From contig NC_079149.1 in assembly GCF_945859685.1 (NCBI RefSeq), forward strand, positions 64,684,991 to 64,748,990: a stretch of DNA of 64,000 nucleotides, given 5' to 3'. Origin of the DNA: Eupeodes corollae. Its lineage: Eukaryota > Arthropoda > Insecta > Diptera > Syrphidae. A program made the translations under genes and the position numbers. The stretch's first letter is position 1, and every line of letters starts with the position of its first letter. The notes beneath the pieces were generated by a model that was not told the DNA's origin, ran no database searches, and saw nothing but the letters and a program-made list of their open reading frames with translations. Positions 58,143 through 64,000 of this stretch are shown one piece after another.

Positions 58143-59194
58143 GGAAGTTATCGTAATCGGTCCGATTTGTCAAATTGAAACTTTGACATTTCTCGACGTT
58201 TCAGGGTCCCTAGAATCGAAATCAAAAACTTTTAGAGAGATGTTCGTTCGGTATTCGGTTCATATCTCAAGAACCAATAATAAACTCCAAATACATTTTG
58301 TTATAAAGATAAATACACAGAAAGATACAACAAAGACTTTCAAAAAATTAAGTGTTTCTTTTTTTAAATATAGAAATACAAAAAAAAGTAAGACACATTT
58401 TGGCTCACCATAAATATCCCACAAAAAATAAAGTTAGCGACTTCAATTAAATTTAATATTATATAGGTATTTTTTTATTAAACTAATATAATTGAAAAAA
58501 GGGGGCTGGGATGCGACCCACACTGATAACTTCCCATCCCGTCTGTCGATTTGTCGTGCTTAAAAGTTTGTAGGGTGGGTTAAAAAAATTGTTAGTTCAA
58601 TTATTCTTACAAATTTTAAAATTACCAACAATATTTTTCATATAAAGAAATAGTTTAGTTTGAAAATCTATTTTTGTTAAATAGATTTTTAGTCGAAAAC
58701 AAATTTTTACCAATTTAAGTAGCATTTCTTAAATTTTTACAAATTGGATGAATGAAATTAATTTAAGAGATATTAAGAACCGAACATCAATTTTTACCAA
58801 ATTTGCCGACTATTTTTTGTAGATTTTAATTTTGTATGAAAAAACAGACTGGGATTTTTATAAAAAAAAACTACTGAATATCAGAAACAATATTTTCTGT
58901 GAAATAAAAAGAGTTTGAAGACAATATTTTTAATTCTTGAAAGCTTTTTGAGTTGTAAGTAAATTTTTACCTAGTTTTAGAATTGTTTTTTTTTTGGTTA
59001 TTATATTTTGTAAAAAAACGATTTTCCTCAAAATTTGACTGAATGTTGACAACAATATTTTTTTAAAGATAGCAGTGCTTTAAACCCAATATTTCAATAA
59101 ATTAAATTCTTTTATTTCGACTCTAGGGACCTTGAAACGTCGAGAAACGTCAAAATTTTCAATTCAACAAATCGGGCCCATTACAATAACTTCC
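58143..59194. mobile_element. TIR-bounded non-autonomous element with internal tandem units
   Basis: Inverted ends of about 85 bp: the left begins GGAAGTTATCGTAATCGGTC and the right, on the complementary strand, GGAAGTTATTGTAATGGGCC; both continue through GATTTGT, TTTCTCGACGTTTCA and GGTCCCTAGA. TA flanks each outer edge. The interior holds no gene but about three imperfect AT-rich units of roughly 170 bp. The ends and TA flanks suggest a Tc1/mariner-type MITE; the superfamily is inferred. Confidence 0.75.
58500..59075 (+). repeat. satellite-like array 1 (~170-bp units)
   Basis: Unit landmarks such as AACCGAACATCAATTTTTACC (58776) and GAGTTGTAAGTAAATTTTTA (58951) are spaced about 175 bp apart. 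Each unit then has GTA(T)GAAAAAAC, GATTTTTATAAAA and GAAACAATATTTTCTG-like blocks. The array opens with GGCTGGGAT and CCCGTCTGTCGATTTGTC. Confidence 0.7.
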
Positions 59195-59229
59195 TATGGG
59201 AAGTTAATAAGTAACGTTTTTTATTAATC

Positions 59230-59545
59230 AAAAAAATATTTAGCACATATTTTATGAACAAAAAATGATATTACCTAATAAAAATTGTATGGAGCAAAAG
59301 CAACGTTTTCGACATATGGTAATATGTTAGAAAAATCGAAGACACGGTTTTTTACAAAAATTAAAAACCTTCAAAAACAAACATTAATTTTCAGTTTGAT
59401 TATCTTGTCAAAAACTAATTTGATTTAATACAAAATATTGTTTTCAACATGCAGTAAATTTTTAATAAAAATTCAACTGTCAAAAAAAAAATGCAAACAC
59501 GTTCTACACAAAATTGGTAAAAAAAGATGTTGGATTCTCGATAGT
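59230..59545 (-). repeat. satellite-like array 2, inverted
   Basis: Read on the minus strand it has TATCGAGAATCCAACATC, TTTTACCAATTTTGTGTAG, ACAGTTGAATTTTTATTAAA and GTTGAAAACAATATTTTGTA, the same ordered blocks as arrays 1 and 3. It begins just outside the right end of the TIR element. Confidence 0.6.
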
Positions 59546-60179
59546 TAATGAATAAATAAATGACTTCGAAATTATTTTTTTACATGCTTAATTTTGTTGT
59601 TAAAGTAAAAGAGTAGTTCTAGAACAATCCAATTTTTTTATATAAAAATCAGTTTTCAACGAATAAAAATTTCGGAAACAAATATTGAAAAAGAAAGTCA
59701 TAGGTTGCGACCCAATTATAAGAGAACAAAGAAATACCTTGGCGGAAAATTTTAAACAACCTATTGATAAAAGTTTAATAATTTACTAGTTACCAAATTG
59801 ATCCAAAATATTAAACCATTGCTAACTAGTAAATTGCATTTTATTAAATGAAGAAAAGTGTCCATACAAACGTACCTATTAATTGGAATTCCCAACCCAA
59901 CTGTACTGGACTATTCCAACCACTGCTCTTATAAGAATTATTGTTCAAATTTGTTAAAAGTTAAAGTTACGATTCCGTGATTTGACTTTAGCAAATTGTT
60001 AAAAGACAGTACGATTTTACCATTGTTTAAAAGTAGGTAAATCATCTTTTAAGCTGAGTAAATAGTTGAAAATAGCTTTGACACACAAAATATTGTTAAC
60101 AACATATTGTTAAAGTCTTAGCCAATTCAATTTTTGCCAATGACCGAACTTAAAATACTATGTATTTACATTTGGAGGA
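59546..60179. other. spacer between repeat arrays
   Basis: AT-rich, with no clear unit copies or coding signal. Confidence 0.4.
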
Positions 60180-60765
60180 AATGAGGCTGGGATCCCGTCT
60201 GTCGATTTGTCTTGTTTAAAAGTGTGTAGCTTTTCGTGTTGTTTTAAAAAAGTTGTCGGTTGAATTATTCTCAAAAATATCAAAACTACCAATAATATTT
60301 TTCATATAATGGAGTAGTTTTATTTCAAAATCTATTTTCAAACGAAATTTTGAGTCGAAAGCATTTCTTAAAAGTTTTTATTTTTTTACAAACAAATACA
60401 AATTGGTTGAATGAAATTAATTTGAAGTCAATATCTTCTATTTTTCACAAGATATCGAGAACCGAACATCAATTTTCATCAAATTTGAGTACAAGTTCTT
60501 GTAGATTTTATTTTTGTATGAAAAAACGGACTGTTGAATTTTTATAAAAAAATAACTGGTTGTCGAAAACAATATTTTCTGTGAGATAAAAGAAGATTGA
60601 AGCCAATATTTTTAATTTTTAAAAAGATGTTTGAGTCGAAAAACAATTTTACCAACTTTTGTTAATTTTTGTTTGGGTTTTTTATTTTTTGTAAAAAAAA
60701 ACTGTCATCGCGATTTTTCTCAACATTTGTCTGAATGTTGTAAACAATATTTTGTATAATTTAAA
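60180..60765 (+). repeat. satellite-like array 3 (~170-bp units)
   Basis: It opens like array 1 (GGCTGGGATCCCGTCTGTCG) and repeats its block order: GAACCGAACATCAATTTTCA (60463), GAGTCGAAAAACAATTTTAC (60632), GAAAACAATATTTTCTGTGA. No TIRs flank it. Confidence 0.7.
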
Positions 60766-62839
60766 ATTAGTTAAAATCCATAACCTCAAAGTTCGAGTTT
60801 AACTTTAGGCGGTGGAAAGAGGAATTAAATGATACACTTTAGCTTAGTTTTAAAAGAAAAGAAAAACGACATTTCGGCTATGCTCCAGAAAACCAAAAAT
60901 CGTTTTTACTTACATCCAAACTTTTTTAAAAAATCGTATTTTTTTAATGCGTACGTTAAGCCGCAAACATAATTTGATTTTTTCAACTAAACTTTGAACA
61001 TAATTCGACGTTTGAAGAGCTCCAAAACTATTAGCAAAAAAAAAAAGAGATTTAACAAGGTCAACTATTGTATACTTTCCCCAAGTTTTAAACATGTCCA
61101 CTTCTTATGCCACTTTCCAGCACTCTTATGTAGACACTTCTTCTATAATCCTGAACAACTCAAAGACATTCCAGAAAACGGCCTATTAGGCTTTAGCAAA
61201 GACTCTTAAATACTAGAACAAGACAATCCATAGGTTTTTAAAATTTCTTTTTCTTTTATGGAAGTTAAGAAAGTTTAACAACTTCAGGGTGTCACAATGG
61301 ATCTTAAAGGATTAGGAAGAATTTTCTATGTTTCAAAAAAAAATAATTGGAGCTGGGCATTGTTGTACCTATTACCTAACCGAGATATTCCATTATAAAT
61401 AGAATTTTTGCTTAACGAACACAAACTATTACCAATCTTAAGAACAAAAGTAGGAGTTTATACATATAGAAGTACAAGTGTTATGTATACACATTTACAT
61501 ACATGGAAAGATCAGTTTATGTACAATCAAATTATACAGTCAATAAATCAATTTTGAAATTTAAGATATAAAACTTTCTTTTTTTTAAGGAGAATAATAC
61601 CAAAACATGAAGTTCTTGCTGTTTAGTATTAGAATGAACAAACTATACATTGGTTCACTTCCTATAGCCAGTGAATAAATTTCTAATGTTTTCAAGGTTA
61701 TTCATTGGGAACCCATAAAAAAAACTAATGGCATACCCAAGCATAAAATCAAGGACAGTGCAATTAAATCCTTTCTATGCGTCCAACGAATACATTAAGC
61801 AAAAAAAAAACCATAGATCCAAAAAGGACAATAAACCATCGCATCGATAACTGATCCATCGCTCTATGATATGTAAATTCGAACAGATACATATGTACAT
61901 AGCTCAACATAAGGCAATGATGGTTTAGAGAAATGGATATTGTTCATAAGAAAGAACATCCTTTCTATTGAACGCAACATGGTTCAACAGTTGGAAAGGC
62001 AATAAAACTGATCAACAGACCCTTCTTATAGCAATTAGGTGCTAGAGATTATGTAAACAAATCCTCTGAAGTCCATGCGAGACTTTAAATAGGTACATAG
62101 TTCTTTTTTATTGTGAATATCTGCAACTAGTATTATTTGGTTCTTGATATGAGAATGAGACTTACTCGTGCTGATTGCGCTTCAAAATATTTGAAAAGTT
62201 AAAAATAAAATTATAGTATGTTAATATATTCGGTTATTTTTAAAAGTACAATGAATCTATAATCTTGTGTTTTGTTTAAAAAGTGGATAAGTTTTAGAAT
62301 CGCAATTTAACGATCGACGCAAGGACGAAAGGTCTGTTTTTAATTCGTCTAATAGTTAAAATAATGTAGACCACCAAGTGCAACTTATGTGAGTATAGAA
62401 GTTAAAGACAATTAAATAAATTATCAAAGTGTGTATATAATTTAAGGAAAACGAAGTTATAAATAAAAGATGTTTGCTGGAGAAAATACATTTGTGATTT
62501 TAAAAAGAAAGTTCAATATATATATGTATTTTCATAAATGTTGCCACTTGCCAAGGTTAAAGTGTTGATGAATTAAAATACAAGTTTTTTTGCCCTTGAG
62601 GTAAATTAACATAACTTTTTATCTTCCACCAAAGCCAAACATTTATTTGTTGAATAAATCACAGTAAAACATATGTAAAAACATGCATATATCGTGTAAA
62701 TGAATAATAGATGTCCGTAGAGGTTTACCTATATTATAACTTACTCAGTTTGTTTAAAGTTAAAACAGCTAAGAGCTTCTTTGTTTTGTCAAAAGTTAAA
62801 AAGAAAAACCAAAATACTTATTATTTTCTATTATAAAAA
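60766..62839. other. gene-poor region, no feature seen
   Basis: AT-rich. Short plus-strand frames near 60994-61209 have no recognised domain. Confidence 0.45.
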
Positions 62840-63046
62840 CGGATTTTAGAGAGTTTCTTTTAGAAATAGAATACTTAAAAGCAGAAGGTTTAAATTTTGT
62901 TCAACTATTGATATTAATCGAAGGTTTTTAACTATCTATGCGGATACGGATTTTGGAGAGTTCCTCTTAAAAATAGAATACTCAGAAGCAGAAGGTTTAA
63001 ATTTTGTTCAGTTATTGATATTAATTGAAGGCTTTTAACTACCCTT
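62840..63046. repeat. 107-bp direct tandem duplication
   Basis: Units begin CGGATTTTAGAGAGTTTCTT (62840) and CGGATTTTGGAGAGTTCCTC (62947) and run in parallel to ACTATC/ACTACC, with roughly ten differences. No coding content. Confidence 0.85.
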
Positions 63047-64000
63047 GCAAAACTATGTTTTTGACCGAGAATTGGTAACTAACTATTCAACAATAATTGA
63101 GTTCCTCATAGCTTTTCAGCAAGTTTTCTTTTTGTACATAAGCAAAGAAGTTCTTTTGCTATATCTTGCATATATATTGTAAATAAAAACAATTAAAACA
63201 AATTTGGATGCATATATATTCTATTATTTAGAAGGGCTGTGATACGTGCCTTAAGATATCTTTACGAATTCCAAAAAAACTCGTTTTTACTCTCAATTAA
63301 ACTTCATTTCAAATTGTATGTTTTTTTGCGTACTTTCAGTTTAAAACCGGATGTGTTTAAAAGATTCGAAGTAAACTGTTCGCTATTGTGAATGCTATTT
63401 ACAAATTTTGTCATTTATTAGAAAAAGGCCTTTTCTTATATTAAGAAAGCGCATTTTGACGCACCCAAATATAATCTTCTGAAAAGTATTATATAAAATG
63501 CAGATATACTCGTAATCAGGGCCGTCGAGAGGAATTCCGGGCCCAGGACGCCCCCCCCCATATTTACCATTTTAAAGTTCATGCCTGCTTATTGAGGTAC
63601 GATCTAATTTAAATTACAAATAGCATGAAATTGGTTGGAATAAGCCGAAATAATAATTTTTTATTTCCAAAGTGAACCGAAAAAATTGTTAATCATGAAA
63701 CCGGAAACGTGTTCTTGTGATGAGCACGAACGATGAAAATTGTTTGTTCTGGTAAGGACGCTAAATGAACGTTCGGTACTAACTTACGATACATGTATGG
63801 TTGAAAACGCACGGAGAACAACACAAATGTTGGTGAAAATCCTCTCCAAGTTCTGAGAATAAATAGGAAACTCAACGGCGCAAGTTCTGCTTCAAAATTG
63901 GCTCGATAAATGTGTTTCAGATAAATTATTTCTTCTTTCAACTCTTGGGACAAATGCGAGTTATACTTTTGCTAACTTTGTAGCGAATTTTTTAATTCCG
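63047..64000. other. right edge, no feature supported
   Basis: AT-rich except for a GC-rich patch at 63519-63562 (GGGCCGTCGAGAGG...GGGCCC and a C9 run) that looks like a fragment of a repeat. The minus frame 63693-63953 has no recognised domain. Confidence 0.4.

Noticed and set aside
63693..63953. 86-residue minus-strand frame at the right edge
   Set aside because: No recognisable domain and no supporting context.
1..64000. CRISPR arrays, bacterial operons or ribosomal RNA
   Set aside because: The window has spliced animal genes and eukaryotic transposons; no regularly spaced short repeats or rRNA sequence were seen.

Overview
The window is AT-rich nuclear DNA from an insect, most likely a higher (cyclorrhaphan) fly. 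Four host genes are recognisable by protein similarity and have GT-AG introns: a Gprk1-type G-protein-coupled receptor kinase (5' half only), the decapping activator Dcp1, the Arp2/3 subunit Arpc1, and a type II glycosyltransferase of the B4GAT1/LARGE-like (glyco_transf_49) family. The fly assignment is an inference from how closely these proteins resemble dipteran homologues and from the transposon types present.

Layout. Positions 1-19448 are the minus-strand Gprk1 gene. Nine coding exons give the N-terminus, the RGS-homology domain and the start of the kinase domain; the remaining exons lie off the left edge. Its introns are packed with dead transposons: two copies of an RNase H-bearing LOA/I-like LINE, several jockey-like LINE pieces, a mariner-like element and tRNA-derived SINEs. 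In one place a LOA-like LINE is nested inside a jockey-like LINE. Positions 20361-20880 hold a broken HPF1 copy. Positions 22394-28713 are a nearly complete, very young BEL/Pao LTR retrotransposon whose 345-bp LTRs differ at one base; its gag region begins with a PHD-type zinc finger, and its reading frame is interrupted. Dcp1 (29469-30551) is followed by a decayed pogo/Tigger-like transposon and a 336-bp internally deleted mariner. Arpc1 (34533-42178, minus) has a 6.4-kb intron filled by a SINE, two related LINE copies in opposite orientation and a Bari-like Tc1 element with matching ends. Positions 43129-47255 carry a further LINE copy and a 1-kb Harbinger-like element with a Myb/SANT-type gene. 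The glycosyltransferase gene occupies 47873-49859 on the minus strand. The right-hand third is gene-poor: an endonuclease/RT-type LINE at 52790-55060, then a TIR-bounded element and neighbouring arrays built from an approximately 170-bp AT-rich unit (58.1-60.8 kb).

The host genes are unrelated functionally (signalling, mRNA decapping, actin nucleation, glycosylation) and show no sign of working together. The main content of the window is mobile DNA, at least seven unrelated superfamilies, showing nesting, internal deletion and satellite-like amplification. The least explained observations are a short hairpin motif (CTGAAGAA-stem-GAAACGTT) found twice with compensating stem changes, the 58-61 kb repeat system, and telomere-like CCTAA tails on the LOA-like LINEs. 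No decisive evidence for a wholly new functional system was found.
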